Positions 1-12,348 of a stretch of 64,000 bases of DNA are shown here, one piece after another. Position numbers and translations under genes: made by a program. Below the pieces are notes generated by a model that did no database searches, was not told where the DNA came from, and saw nothing but the letters and a program-made list of their open reading frames with translations. How positions within the stretch are numbered: position 1 is the stretch's first letter; every line of letters starts with the position of its first letter. Origin of the DNA: Rhynchospora pubera (taxonomy: Eukaryota; Streptophyta; Magnoliopsida; Poales; Cyperaceae); the NCBI GenBank assembly GCA_028095005.1, contig CM051462.1:83525846-83589845 (forward strand). Direction: 5' to 3'.

Positions 1-1829
1 AAAAATTAGAAATTATAGGAATTCAAGAAACAAAAAAGGTCAATTGGCACAAGAGTTTTACTGAATTCGTTAGGCTTTAATTTCACTTGGAGATTTATCC
101 CCGCAAGGGGTGCTTCAGGTGGAGTCCTTTTAGGAGTTAATTCTGATCTCTATAATATTACAAGTTGGGACATACAAAGATTCTCAATTACAGTGAATCT
201 AGTGATCAAGGCTTGTAATCTAGGGATTAAATTAACTACTCTCTATGGTCCTGTTTTAAGTAGTGAAAAACAGGCCTTCTGGGGTGAATTAAATCTTCTA
301 AGTAGAGAAGTAGACATGCCTTGGATTATTGGTGGTGACTTTAATGTCATTAGATATAGCAATGAAAAAAGAGGCATCACCTTTGATATAGTGAACATAA
401 ACAAGTTCAATAATTGGATAGAAAACAATAATCTTATGGATTCCAAAGCTTTAGATAGGAAATTTACTTGGGCCAGAGGAGGAAATAGCAGGCAATTTGC
501 TTGCTTGGATAGGATTTTAGTTAACCAAGAATGGTTAGACATTTTCCCTTCCACTTTCTCTTATAGTTTGGCTAGAACTTTTTCTGATCATTCCCCAATA
601 GTTTTAGATTCAAGGATAGCCAGAATAGAGTATATAAAACCTTTTAGATTTGAAAAAAGTTGGCTCCAACAAGAAGACTTGTCTGAAAGATTAGCTAATT
701 GGTAGCTTAGGGTTGACCTTGGTTTTAACAAGGCTTATAACTGGCACCAAAAAATGTCTTTCATGAAGAACAAGTTGACTGGTTGGGACAAAAACATAGG
801 AAAAGTAATTAGAGATAGGAAAAAACTTCTCATTTTCAATATTAAAGACTGGAAAATTAGACTAGAAGACAACATCCTTGATCAAAATAACTTTGATGAC
901 TTTATTAATTCCAAAAAAGAGTTCTATGACCTCTATCAAAGAGAAGAGACCTCTTGGAGACAAAAATCAAGAATCACTTGACTCTTTGAAGGGGATGCAA
1001 ATGCAAAGTACTTTCCTAGAGTAGCCTCTATAAGGAAAAATAAAAACATAATAACTCATCTAGTCATAGGTGGTAGGGAAATTAGAGATTTTGTCTTAAT
1101 ACAGAATCATGTGTTAGACTATTTTCACAACCTGTTTGGAACAACTAGTAACTGCAATGGCTCACTTGAAAGCCAGGTATGGCTTCCTCAGGAAAAAGTC
1201 TGTGATGAGGAAAATACAATCTTATGTCTTCCATTTACGGAGGAAGAAATAAAGATTGCTATATTTCAAATGAATCATGATAAGATACCAGGCCCAGATG
1301 GATTCTCCATTCTTTTTTACCAAAAGTTTTGGAGTCTCCTAAAGGATGATTTAAACAAGATGTTTTTAGACTTGTATGAAAACAAGTTAGAGGTTAATTA
1401 CCTGAATAGGGCCATAATCTATCTTCTTCCTAAAGTGTTAGAGGCTTCTATAATAAATGAATTTAGGCCCATCAGCCTTCTGAACTGTAGTTTTAAGATT
1501 ATTACTAAAGTTTTAGCAAATAGAATGGCACCTATCTTGCAAAGAATCATAGGTCATAACCAAAGTGCTTTTTTAAAAGGTAGGTATATCCTAGAAGGTG
1601 TAGTAGCAGCACATGAGATCATCCATGATTGTCATATTAGGAAAGAGAAAAGCATACTTCTCAAACTTGATTTTGAGAAGGCCATTGATAATGTCAATTG
1701 GGATTTTCTTATCACAACCATAATTCACAGGGGCTTTGATCAGAAATAGGTAAGTTGGATTAGAAAAATTTTATTTGGGGGTACAGCTACAGTCTCAATC
1801 AATGGCACTGTAGGAATTTCAAAAAAAAA
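1..1829 (+). mobile_element. L1-type LINE retrotransposon, decayed, cut by the window edge
   Basis: The reading frame encodes an AP-type endonuclease followed by a non-LTR reverse transcriptase, the order of the second ORF of plant L1 elements. Homology begins at the left edge and stops near 1829, before the catalytic YxDD motif of the reverse transcriptase. No poly(A) tail or target duplication is visible, so the 3' part is deleted or replaced. The copy is old: a frameshift lies near base 75 and three in-frame stops follow. No neighbour depends on it. Confidence 0.93.
25..1829 (+). pseudogene. LINE ORF2 relic: endonuclease plus partial reverse transcriptase
   Basis: The endonuclease shows GGDFNVIRY near 330-360, LDRILVNQEW near 505-535 and the SDHSPIVL signature near 583-606, which contains the catalytic Asp-His pair of this family. 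The reverse transcriptase shows PGPDGFSILFYQKFW near 1290-1330, FRPISLLNCSFKIITKVLAN near 1461-1520, QSAFLKGRYI near 1562 and KLDFEKAIDNVNWDFL near 1666-1710. Early residues (ETKK) are in another frame, so an indel lies near 75. From about 80 the frame is continuous except for stops at 703-705, 979-981 and 1747-1749. Comparison with the usual family motifs suggests each stop replaces a Trp codon. It cannot make a functional protein. Confidence 0.9.
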
Positions 1830-2499
1830 ATATTGCTTGAATTTCTTCAGTCTGAACGAAACATCTCTAGACACAGAGAGACAATTGTAGATGAACATTA
1901 CTATCTATAGTGCTTCCTTATAGATAATATTCTCGGCCGTCCGATCTTATTTTTTGTGCGGTCCGTGCGATTCATTTTTTTAAAAATTTAACAAAGAAAT
2001 TGACTAATTTTAATTTCCAATATGTATTATTATCTATAGTGGCCCCATCTCGGCCGTCTGATCTAATTATCTACGTGGTGTGATTCATTCCTTTGAATTT
2101 AACAAAAAATTAACTGTTTTTAATTTCCAATGAACATCGCTCATCATCTCAGGTAATTAATTAAAAATTAGAATTTTTTTATTGTTAATTCATAATTAGA
2201 ATTAAGAGGGGAATTTCAAAGTAAATTACATTTAGAAATCAGGTTGCCCAAAGCACTTCCCATATCTTCTTGGTGAATGTCATATCTAATCTCCTAATAT
2301 ATATAACAATTACTGTAACTTTAGATTTTTCCCCTCTTGCTTGGATATTACACAGGAAAATTTATTTTTGTTCATACCAATTTTACATTACAGATTAGAA
2401 CATTTTCATATGCACCTTTATTTTATTCAATTAAATCTTTGAAATATCAAATAGTTATGTTATTATTATGGTGTACTTATCGAACCACAATAACAGTTT

Positions 2500-2501
<2 letters not shown>
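1830..2501. other. AT-rich non-coding stretch
   Basis: No gene is supported. Two similar sentences occur, near 1935-1985 and 2045-2115, each containing 'tcggccgtc(c/t)gatct' followed by a GTG/CGTG-rich piece and 'gaattt/aattt aacaaa'. They look like a short diverged tandem duplication. Confidence 0.5.

Positions 2502-2545
<44 letters not shown>
2502..2545. repeat. (TA)n microsatellite, left side of the MITE
   Basis: About 22 uninterrupted TA units. A second TA run (about 2946-2968) lies on the other side of the palindromic element, so that element appears to have inserted into a TA tract. Confidence 0.9.
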
Positions 2546-2548
<3 letters not shown>

Positions 2549-2946
2549 GATGGCTAATGTGCCATAGATGGCACAGATGGTCCCGTGCCATAGAGTCGTT
2601 TTTCGAGATTCAAACTCCAAATTCTCAATTTGAACCGTTCGAGTTATTCGTCACATTAAAATATCCTTGGAGACTAAATTTTACATTTTTTCGAATTTTT
2701 TCGCTATTTATTATGATATTTTTAAAAAACGTTATAATTGGAGTATTTCAGACCCTCCAATTTGAACATATCAAAATAAATACCAAAAAAAAATAAAAAA
2801 AAATATAAAATTTGGTCTCCAATGGTATTTCAATATGGTGATCAATTTGAACGGTTTGGATCGACTGATTGAATTTCGGATCTTAAAAAAATGCCTATAA
2901 AAAGACATCTATGGCATTGCCATCTATGGCACTTTAGCCCACCTCT
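2545..2946. mobile_element. Palindromic MITE (402 bp) inserted in a TA tract
   Basis: The ends are inverted: the left end reads AGAGGATGGCTAATGTGCC and the complement of the right end reads AGAGGTGGGCTAAAGTGCC, two mismatches over the first 24 bases. The inverted similarity continues inward (GGAGACTAAATTTTAC on the left against its complement near 2805 on the right), so most of the element is a long imperfect hairpin. It encodes nothing. TA flanks on both sides fit a TA target, as in Tc1/mariner-like MITEs, but the target duplication cannot be separated from the microsatellite. A diverged relative lies at 52845-53203. Confidence 0.7.
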
Positions 2947-2968
2947 ATATATATATATATATATATAT

Positions 2969-3703
2969 TCTTATATATCATGTAAGATCTATAGTGTTAC
3001 AATTAAAGTTTATTAAATGACAGTGGGCACTAAGAATAGTTATAGTAATTGTAATTAATTTAAACTAGCATTTCAATTTAAAAAGAAATTGCATTCCATA
3101 AATATTTCAAAAGATTTATGCTGTATAAACTAATTAAAATTATGGCGATTTTCAATTGAATCCAGAAAAAACGTGGCAGCTGGAAGAGTTCTTGCTTGCT
3201 CGCCTCTCGCCTCAGCCTTTTCTGATTTCGTCGTTTTTTTCTGTGTTAGAAGCATCCATTCAAGCAAGCAATGTAAGTATGCAACGGCTCAATATTATTG
3301 TTAGCTACTTTTGATAAATGTCTTACCTGGTCCCACCAGCGCACTACTTTACTCCCACTGCTTAACTTTGGTTCACAGGCTAACGTGTTCTACCGATGCG
3401 CCAGCTGTATTGGCTTACGAAACTTTATTTTCTCTCTCCCGTGAAAAGACAAAAATTAGTCATGGTACCAGATAGGGTCCACCGTTTAATCACTCACAGG
3501 ACTCACGTGAGGAGCACGCCTTCGAATATTGTCACCATATGCCCTGTCTCCACTAAAACCTTACCTATAAATATCTTGATTATTTCGCCTTTTCTCATTA
3601 ATTTCTTATTTCTATTCAAATATTCGTCGCAGACTCGTTGAGGGTTTATTTCTCTTTCCTTTCTCTATCCCAGTGGATATTTAATAGTCTTCTCTAATAC
3701 AAA
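2969..3703 (+). promoter_or_regulatory. Possible orphan promoter segment
   Basis: No coding region is supported. The stretch contains ACGTGGCA near 3170, the palindrome CTCACGTGAG (a G-box core) near 3502 and a TATA-like CTATAAATA near 3565, followed by a pyrimidine-rich stretch. The arrangement resembles a plant promoter, but the downstream sequence is the tandem-repeat array, so any gene body is missing. Low confidence. Confidence 0.2.
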
Positions 3704-4471
3704 AGAGTTTACAAAATAAAGTAAATGTATTTCTCGAACTCAATCTTTTTTTTTTATTTTGTAGTGGAGAAAACAATAAGAAACTAAGACATTGGTGAAT
3801 AACCAAATTATGAAACTAAAATAAGAGGTATAATTTCCAAAATTACTTGTTTTACTAATCTCTAAAATATACTCATACTTCTTATGATTCTATAATTTTC
3901 CAAATTCAAATATTTAAAAATAATAATTTCGTTTGTGACAATGCATTAAACCACAAATTTTTTTGATGAAATTCATTAAACTATTTTGCACAGTAATTGT
4001 TTATAAAATAGTTTAGTTTAACCCTCAACGAACTGTGTTATTTTTATTTTTTTTCTTATGTATGTTTTTTTCTTTTGTTAAAATAAGGAGCTATTAGTAG
4101 TTTCTGTCAAATTCATTCTGTTACTATCAAACTGCTAAATTTTTGCATTTATATATATGTTCGAAATGACTAAATGTAATAAAACCATCATGTAATTTCA
4201 TCAAGGTATTAATAAAAGAAATAAAAAATTTTAGTTTTGCAAAATATTTGCAAAAAAGAATGTTTTACGCTTGTAATTGGGTTTAAAAACTAATATTATC
4301 AGAGCCAAGTTGTTATGCATAACAATTGGTATCGGAACTAAATTGTTAGGTTGTTATGCATAACAATTGGTATCAGAGCTAATTTGTTATTCATAACAAT
4401 TGATATCCGAGATCTAATTCAATATCAAATTCTTGCTATTTTCAAGTCGGGACATAACAATTGATAAATCA

Positions 4472-4542
<71 letters not shown>

Positions 4543-7160
4543 TAATTACCCAACTAAATTATATGCTTGAGACATAAATTGCTCAAAATGCAAAAAAAAT
4601 TTTTTGTGAGTTCATCCAAAAGATAAGTATTTTTTGTGACTTCATGCAAATTGAATGTATAATACAAAAGAATTTGGAAATAAAGTAGATATATTTCTTA
4701 AGCTCAATTTTTTTTATTTGGTAGTAGACAAAACAAAAAAAAATTGAGACATTAGTGGATAATCAAATTATGAAACTAAAATAAGAGGTATAATTTTCAA
4801 AATTACTTGTTTTACTAATCTCTAAAATATAAAATTATACTTCTTATAATTCTATAATTACCCAAATTCAAATATTTTGGCAAAAAATGAATTTATTTGT
4901 GAAAATGCATAAAGCCATAATATTTTTTTCTTTTTAATATAATTTAGTAAATTATTTTACAGAACAATCGTTTGCATGTATATATATTCAAAATGACTAA
5001 TGACTAAATGTAATAAAGACATTCTTTTAATTTCATGAAGGTATATTTATAAAATAAACAACTTAATATTTTAAACTTTTAGTTTTGCCAAATATATGCA
5101 CAAAATGATGATTTACACTTGTGATTAAATTTAAAAACTGATATTATCAGAGGTAAGTTGTAATGCATAACAATTAATATGAGAACTAAATTGTTAGGTT
5201 GCTATGCATAACAATTGGTATCAGAGCAAAGTTGTTATGAATAACAATTAATATCAGAAATCTAATCCAATCTCAAATTCTAGCTATTTCCAAGTCGGGA
5301 TGAAATTCAGTAAGATATTTTGCACAGTAATTGTTTATAAAATACTTAAATTTAACCTTCAACGAAAGGTGTTCTTTCTATTTTTTTTTCTTTAGTGTGC
5401 TTTTTTTCTTTTGTTAAAATAAGAACATATTAGTGTTTTCAGTTAAATTCATTCTGTTACGATGAAACTGCTAAATTTTTTCATGTATATATGTTCTAAA
5501 TGATTAAATGTAATAAAATAATTATTTAATTTCATTAAGGTATTTATATAAGAAATAAAAACATTTAGTTTTGCAAAATATATGCAAAAAAGAATTTTTT
5601 ACGCTTGTGATTGGGTTTAAAAACTAATATTATCAGAGCTAAGTTGTTATGCATAATAATTTGCAACAGAACTAAATAGTTAGGTTGTTATGAAAAAAAA
5701 TAAGTATCAGAACTAATTTGTTATGCATAACAATTGGTATCAAAGACCTAACTCAATCTCAAATTTTAACTATTTCCAAGTCGGGATATAAAAATTGATA
5801 AATAATATAATAAAAATATACAATGACCCAACTAAATTATAATGCTCAAGTCATAATTTTTGTCAAAATACCAAAATTATTTTTGTAAGTTAATGCAAAA
5901 TGTAAGTATTTTTTGGGAGTTGATGCAAATTGAATGTATAATATAAAAAAGTTTGCAAAATAAAGTAGATGTATTTCTTAAACTCGATTTTTTCTAATTT
6001 TGTAGTAGAGAAAACAATAAAAAACTAAGACATTGGTGGGTAATCAAATTATGAAACTAAAATATGAGTTACAATTTCCAAAATTACTTGTTTTACTAAT
6101 CTCTAAAATATACTCATAGTTCTTATGATTCTATAATTTCCCCAACTTAAATATTTTTGTAAAAAATAACTTTGTTTGTGATAATGCATTAAACCACAAA
6201 TTTTTTTGATGAAATTCATAAAACTATTTTGCACAGTAATTGTTTATAAAATAGTTTAGTTTAACCCTCAACGAATTGTGTTTTTCTTTTTAATTTGTTT
6301 CTTTTGTGTGTTTTTTTTTCTTTTGTTAAAATAAGGAGCTATTAGTGTTTTCAGTCAAATTCATTTTGTTATTATAAAACTGCTAAATTATTGCTTGTAT
6401 ATATGTTCTAAATAACTAAATGTAATAAAACCATCATGTAATATCATTAATGTATTTATAAAAGAAATAAATGCAAAAAAGAATGTTTTTCGCTTGTGAT
6501 TTGGTTTAAAACTGATATTATCATAGCTAAGTTGTTATGCATAACAATTGGTATCAGAGTTAATTTGTGATGCATAACAATTGGTATCAGAAATCAAACT
6601 CAATCTCTAATTCTAGATATTTCCAAGTCAGAATATAAAAATTGATAAATAATATGTCATGACCGAACTAAATTATATGCTATAGGCATAATTTTGTCAA
6701 AAAATCAAAATTATTTTTGTGAGTTCATGCTAAGGTAAGTATTATTTAGGAGTTAATGCAAATTGAATGTATAAAACAAAAGAGTTTGCAAAATAAAGTA
6801 AATGTATTTTTTAAACTCAATCTTTTTTTGTTTTGTAGTAGAGAAAATAATAAAATACTATGACATTGGTGGATAACCAAATTATCAAACTAAAATAGAA
6901 GGTATAATTTTCAAAATTACTTGATTTACTAATCTCTAAATTATCCTCATACTTCTTATTATTTTATAATTTCCCAAATTCAAATATTATTGTAAAAAAA
7001 TAATTTCGTTTTTGATAATGCATTAAACCACAAAATTTTTTTTCGAGGAAATTCAGTAAGCTATTTTGTACTGTAATTTAGTTGTCATGCATAACAATTG
7101 GTATCAGAGACCAAACTCAATCTCGAATTTTAGCTATTTCCAAGTCGGGATATAAAAAAT
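3704..7160. repeat. Diverged tandem array of a ~0.95-kb AT-rich unit
   Basis: The phrase 'gtttgcaaaataaagtagatgt' or a close variant recurs near 3713, 4670, 5950 and 6784, each time followed by the same order of landmarks: 'acttgttttactaatctctaaa', 'ttttgcacagtaattgtttat', 'ttgttatgcataacaattgg' and 'tagctatttccaagtcggg'. The units are roughly 3704-4660, 4661-5300, 5301-5939 (front missing), 5940-6770 and 6771-7160 (centre deleted). They differ by many substitutions and small indels, so the array is old. No ORF is conserved between units. The recurring TGGTATCAGAGC word matches the initiator-tRNA-Met primer-binding sequence of many plant LTR elements, but no LTR pair is recognisable. Confidence 0.8.
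4474..4542. repeat. (TAA)n microsatellite
   Basis: About 23 uninterrupted AAT/TAA units inside the first unit of the tandem array. The other units lack it, so it expanded after the array formed. Confidence 0.9.
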
Positions 7161-7189
7161 TAAAATGTTATATCATCATTTCTATGTGA

Positions 7190-7445
7190 AAAATTAAAAT
7201 GTTATCCAATGATGATTGAATTTGGAATAAGCAATGATGTCCAACACACCACCAATTAGATTAACTCAGAAGAGAGCTAGTAAAAATCATGTAACTCTAT
7301 AGTATGAGAGCTATCATTTTTTTACATGGTATCAAAGGTGTTATTTGTTGACGAATTTTTAACATAAAATTTGGCATTAATATATTTTTGTAGTACACGT
7401 ACTAAGCTAAATTGACATTAGATAATATTCGATCAGGGTTTAACT
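7190..7445 (-). pseudogene. Relic of the membrane-protein gene (end of the second exon)
   Basis: On the minus strand 7200-7262 reads as a diverged copy of the end of exon 2 of the gene just downstream: a GGVLDIIAYSKFNHHW-like segment against GVLLDIIPYSKLNNHL. The whole stretch also matches 40842-41130 closely, including a shared intron-like part with 'ttggcattaatatatttttg'. It overlaps the last exon of the neighbouring gene, as expected where tandem copies have collapsed together. Confidence 0.55.
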
Positions 7446-9093
7446 CCACATTTTTGTGCAATACGAGTGCACCCGCCAGAAAAATTGTGTAGGCTAGTTG
7501 CATTGCCACCGAATTTATCCCAAAAGCCTGAAACACAAATAACAATATAAATGACATATTAATTGATAAAATATTACAAAATGTAGCATTAAATAAATAT
7601 ATTTTCTATAGAACTCACCAACTCTACCCCACCATTTTTTGCTGACTCATTTAACCTAATTACCATGTATCCAAAGTATAAGGAAGCAGAGTAAACTTCT
7701 ATTACTAAATAATCCCACTTAAACTCTTCTCCGTATGCAGAGTACACGAACCCGCCCAAATTAATAAGGGCCGATATGAATTGGCACACGTTTCCTGTTA
7801 TAGCCACTCCATTGTTTGATCTGCCAGATCGAGATACCAATAGATTGGCAACAAACTCCAACCAACAATAAAAGAATATGACCTGCAATGCAAATATCAA
7901 ATTTGAAATTATTATGTTGAAATGTCATAATTGTAACTAAAATATGTTTTTAAATAAAAAAATTAAAATGTTACCAAATGATTGTTCAACTTGGAGTAAG
8001 GAATAATGTCTAGTAAAACACCAATGAAAAAAAGGGTTACACTGGCTCTGAATTTTTCCACATCCCATCTTATACGATGATGTGAAAATGGGTAAATAAG
8101 TGAAGTAGCATAACCCATGAGAAATGTGCTCAAATAAATGTAGCTTTGATATTTGTTATCAGTGGCATAATGCCTCGTTATGAACCTATTATAACATAAT
8201 CCATTAAAAAAAGTCAACTATGAACCAAGAATTGATTAAAAGTGCATAATTCATATTTCAAAACTAAAGAGACATATCAAATAACAAGTGAAATATCAAA
8301 TATGTATTATGCGAAATTATGTCATATGTTATCACTTTGAAAAGAGAAAAATAAAAGTGCAATTATGTAATATGTTTTCAGTTTGAAATTTAAACCAACT
8401 TATGTAAGACATATCAAATACTATAAGTCAACTTAAACCAATTTGCAATATTACAAGTAAGACTTATAATTATCACTTAAACCAATAAATAAGACATATC
8501 AAATACTATAAGTCAATTTAAACCAATTTGCAATACTATAAGTAAGACATATATTATTACTTAAACCAATAAGGAAGACATATACATAATGTGACTTGTA
8601 GTATTATGCGATATGTCATTTAAACCAACCGATAATTATGTCATATCATATGTTATCACTTTGAAATTTAAGCCAACTTATGTAAGACATATCAAATAAA
8701 AGTGCAATAATAAGATTCAATTTTCAAAGAAGATAAAATGTATCCATTCACAGCATTACTACAGAGGAAAAAGATAAAGCGAATGTGATTTAGTTTCATC
8801 TCTAGCTATATGTGTGTACTGCATAGAAAAATAATTATGCTATATGTTACCAATACTTAATTTTATTTAGCAATATCGCAATTAATATTCACAGTGAGAA
8901 CAATAAGTGATAACTTCCAAGTTCAATTTTATCATATGTGTGTAAATAATAATAATACACAAGTGGGGTATATTTCATTTCATAGCATGATAGTTTGAAA
9001 CAAAAAAGAAAAGTAATTTTGAGTTACCTCAGAAATTTGCAAACTTTCGACTTTTCGGCCCGGTAATGGGAGAAGCCCAAAGAAAAGAAAAGA
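7402..9093 (-). CDS. Unrecognised multi-pass membrane protein, 3' part of a gene (four exons)
   Basis: I do not recognise the family. Four minus-strand exons join in frame at GT-AG borders: 9093-9028, 8185-7975, 7882-7619 and 7527-7402, ending in TAG. Exon 2 carries two hydrophobic segments (YIYLSTFLMGYATSLIY and a stretch ending FFIGVLLDIIPY). Exon 3 carries two more and the best-conserved motif, FKWDYLVIEVYSASLYFGYM. Exon 4 has one. Every exon stays open and the phases fit, so this copy was functional recently. The 5' part was not found; it may lie right of 38139, beyond the retrotransposon. Decayed relatives occur at 38355-44760, in which the WDYxxxExYxxxLN pattern is kept. A substrate or role cannot be inferred. 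Confidence 0.6.
8406..8585. repeat. 85-bp tandem repeat inside an intron
   Basis: The phrase AAGACATATCAAATACTATA begins at 8406 and 8491, and a truncated third unit begins at 8576, an exact 85-bp spacing. It lies in the 842-bp intron between the first two exons of the membrane-protein gene. The rest of the intron (8186-9027) is AT-rich and shows nothing else. Confidence 0.75.
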
Positions 9094-9208
9094 CTGAATG
9101 CAAAGAGAAATATGTCAGACAATTATTAGCGGCACATTATGGAAAACCATACCCATATCATTTACAAAGCTGAAGTATTTTTGTTAATCAAAAGATATTA
9201 ATTAAAAT

Positions 9209-9213
9209 AATGT
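9209..9213. repeat. Target-site duplication AATGT, left copy
   Basis: These five bases flank the left LTR; the identical AATGT at 38135-38139 follows the right LTR. Five-base duplications are usual for Ty3/gypsy integrases. The match fixes both outer ends of the element. Confidence 0.95.
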
Positions 9214-9715
9214 TGTCTCGCACTTTTTCAGTCCGACCACGGAAGATCAGATAGTCCTCTATGGGGCGAAGAAAATGCGGATCAGATACCCCTCGAGCAT
9301 CTTGAGACCCGTCGTTACTGCCCATTCCAAACGAGCGAAGGGCACTAATGCGGTTCTAAGTACCTCGAGAGTTGATTGTTTGTCGTAGGTCCTTTTTTTC
9401 CAGTAGGCGCAAGCCCCTACTGTTAATTACCTCCGGACTCAGTTACGAACTGAGCTAGGAGCACCTCTAGATCGGGATAATCAAAGTTTAGATGTCATAG
9501 GTGGCTGAAGTCCATTTTAAATAAAAAAGGATAGTGTCTTGTATCTTGATAGGGAGTTTCAGGGTAGAAGAAAACAATGCAGAAAGGCAGCCATTTTAAC
9601 AGAGCCATGCAAACATGAATGATGTGGTTTAGTTCTTTATTTTCACATTTTAAGACATTTAGGTTGCTTTTACTTTGCTGTGTCAGGCCTAGTGCCGTCG
9701 CAGAGATTTTTTTTT

Positions 9716-10110
9716 GAGTTCAACACTAGGAAAATTGGTATCCTAGATCGATCCTCAATCGTTTGGGGATTTAGAGGTTTTGGGATTTCGTTCAAGTCTT
9801 GAGTACAGATGCACTATGCCTTCTCTTGACAGGAACTTGGGTGATGACCACTGATTGACTTTTCTTCTGGTCATCCGGGCATCAGGTTTCAGTCTACTTC
9901 TGGTCAAACATGCTGTGAACTTGTAGAAACAGGCTGTTAGATTTGAGTCCAACGCTAGAAAATAGGGTGTTCTAGGTCAGTTCTCAATCGTTTTGAGGAA
10001 CTTAGGGATTTTGTTGGGATTTTCGTTCAAGTCGCGAGTACAGATGCGCTATGCCTTCTCTTGACAGGAACTTCAGTGATAATTCAGAATTGACTTTTCC
10101 TTTATCTCAC
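9716..10110. repeat. Imperfect tandem duplication inside the LTR
   Basis: Two neighbouring modules share the order 'gagt(t/c)caac(a/g)ctag', 'ctcaatcgttt', 'tttcgttcaagtc', 'gagtacagatgc' and 'ctatgccttctcttgacagg' (first about 9716-9940, second about 9941-10110). The right LTR has the same pair at about 32263-32650. Confidence 0.75.
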
Positions 10111-10185
10111 TCTGAATATCGGGAGGGTGTCTCCTTCAGGGCGAAACGCGATGCAGTCTTGAAGGGACGAACTTTTGACTTTTAA

Positions 10186-10470
10186 GACTTTATGTCACTT
10201 TAGATTTTGTGTCTTTTGAGTCACCTTTAGGCTTTGTGCCTTTTTCAGACTTTGTGTCATTTAGATTTTGTGTCATTTTCAGACTTTGTGTCATTTAGAC
10301 TTTGTGTCATTTTTAGACTTTGTGTCATTTTCAGACTTTGTGTCATTTTTAGACTTTGTGTCATTTTTAGACTTTGTGTCATTTTTAGACTTTGTGTCAT
10401 TTTCAGATTTTGTGTCATTTTTAGACTTTGTGTCATTTTTAGACTTTGTGTCATTTTGACTTTGTGTCAG
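10186..10470. repeat. Minisatellite in the left LTR (AGACTTTGTGTCATTTTT)
   Basis: About thirteen units of 15-19 bases, core AGACTTTGTGTCATTTTT with TTTC or TTTT spacing variants. Because units of 18 or 19 alternate, several frames stay open and produce repetitive ORFs on both strands. These are artefacts, not genes. Confidence 0.92.
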
Positions 10471-12348
10471 TTTCAGGTTTGGACTTTTAATTTTCACTTC
10501 GGGATTTTGGACTTTTGAGTTTAGACTTTTAAATTTGTACTTTTAAACTTATCTTTGACCTTCTTTGTGATTTCGATTTTGTTTGCAAATTTTAATGCTT
10601 GACTGTGCCTGTTGTTCAAAACAAGGAATGTCAGATGTACCTGCTGTCCAGAACATAAGATGTTCAAATGTACCTGCTGTCCAGAATATAGAATATTCAA
10701 AATGATTTTCTTTTTTTTTTTAATTTCTTTTTTTTTCTCTTTTTTTTTATTTAACCGTATAAATATAAATTTATTATTATTAATTTTAAAATATTTTTAC
10801 TTTGGTGTTTTAGCATAACTTAACACATCAAAATATTCCTCATATTTTTCTTGACATTTTGATATTTTATGAGAATTTTTCTGACAATCTAGCTATTTTT
10901 AATGCATTTTTGAAGTTTTTCCGTGGTGCATAATTTTCTGATTGGTTGTACTTGCTGTTTTATGCTATGCTTGTCGGGGATTCGTTTCACGTTGGTCGCC
11001 ACAGAAGACCAAGGCGTTGTGGATTCGACTTGGTCGAGTCGCTTGGTCCGTATCTGCGTCGTCGTGCCGAGCGAATTGTCCTCCTGGACCCCATCAGTCA
11101 GTGGGGTGTGCCGATACTCCAAGTCTGGCCAAGATTTTCCTCATTTTGATCTTCTTCCCTCCTCCTTTTCTATTGACTCGACGGACGAGGGGGGGTTGAC
11201 CTGGCGTCTCAGTTCACCTCTTGATCCGTGGTTAGATTGGTGAGAGACGTTTACCCTTCCTCTATATGATAGCCTTTTCAATTTTAGGTTTTCCCTGCCC
11301 AATTGATTGTGCTTCGCTCTTATCCCACTCGGTGACCTAGCACTGGATTGATAAGGCATTCCTTGGATGTTTGATAGCAAATTCTGGCTGGGGATTGCTC
11401 ATCAAGCATTGCAAGTATCTTATGAAGTCAGTGGCAACAACAATTTCAACAGGGGTAACTCAATTTGGGTAGCAATCCAAGCCATGGGTTCGGTTCTTGG
11501 TCTGACATGATTTACAATTGGAATTCAGCTTTGACTAACAGCATTCACTTCTAATTCAATAATGTGCCACAGTGTTACCCATGCTGGAGATGACTTACAC
11601 ATCATTGTAGGCATATGTTGGTTTGATTTTTGGGGCTTTGCTGGGTACTGTTTTTTTTTACTTTGGGTTTTAAAACAAACTGCTAATCACCTTATAACAA
11701 ACAGCGAAAGACACCTCATCTCAATCTCACATTCATTCACATCTCATAATCAGTGAAGCTAAATACTGGAGATACCTTACCAAACAAATAACCACTGAAA
11801 TTTATTCTTAGTAATACCAAAGTCACTTTATGATCTCAACAGACCATTATATGAAAAGGTAATATTTTAAGGTGCTTATCAGGCCTCCTGTAAAAAGGTA
11901 ATTATCTTATTATATTTTTATATATATATCTTTTGAACGCACCCTTCCTTTAAAAAAAGTCACAGAGATTAGACTTATGCAGAAGGAGTGTACCAACAAG
12001 GGTGCCAGTTATACATGTGTATATAAGTAGATTGTTTTGCAAGGTACAATAAAATCCCCCTTTTTTTATTAAGATTGTTAACACTAGGAGTATACTAAAT
12101 GAAATACTTTCTAGAATATCATGACAAAGTGCTATTTTCTTTCTGAGGGGTAAAACAAAATTCTTAATACCCATCAGGCCTTTTCCCTTTTTTTTTATGT
12201 TTTCAATTTAACCCTTGTTGTTTTGCATATTTTTTTTTTTACCCTTGACTTATATTACTATTACTTCTGCTAACTCAAAATGTCTTTTGTTAAACTATTA
12301 GAAGCATTTCAAAAAATGTGCAGGTTAAGGGCATGTTCCTATTTCCAA

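Noticed and set aside
3396..3641. 81-aa plus-strand ORF
   Set aside because: No family features; overlaps a promoter-like stretch containing the TATA-like motif.
10234..10518. Overlapping repetitive ORFs on both strands (also 32781-33065)
   Set aside because: They are open only because the 18-base minisatellite keeps several frames free of stops.
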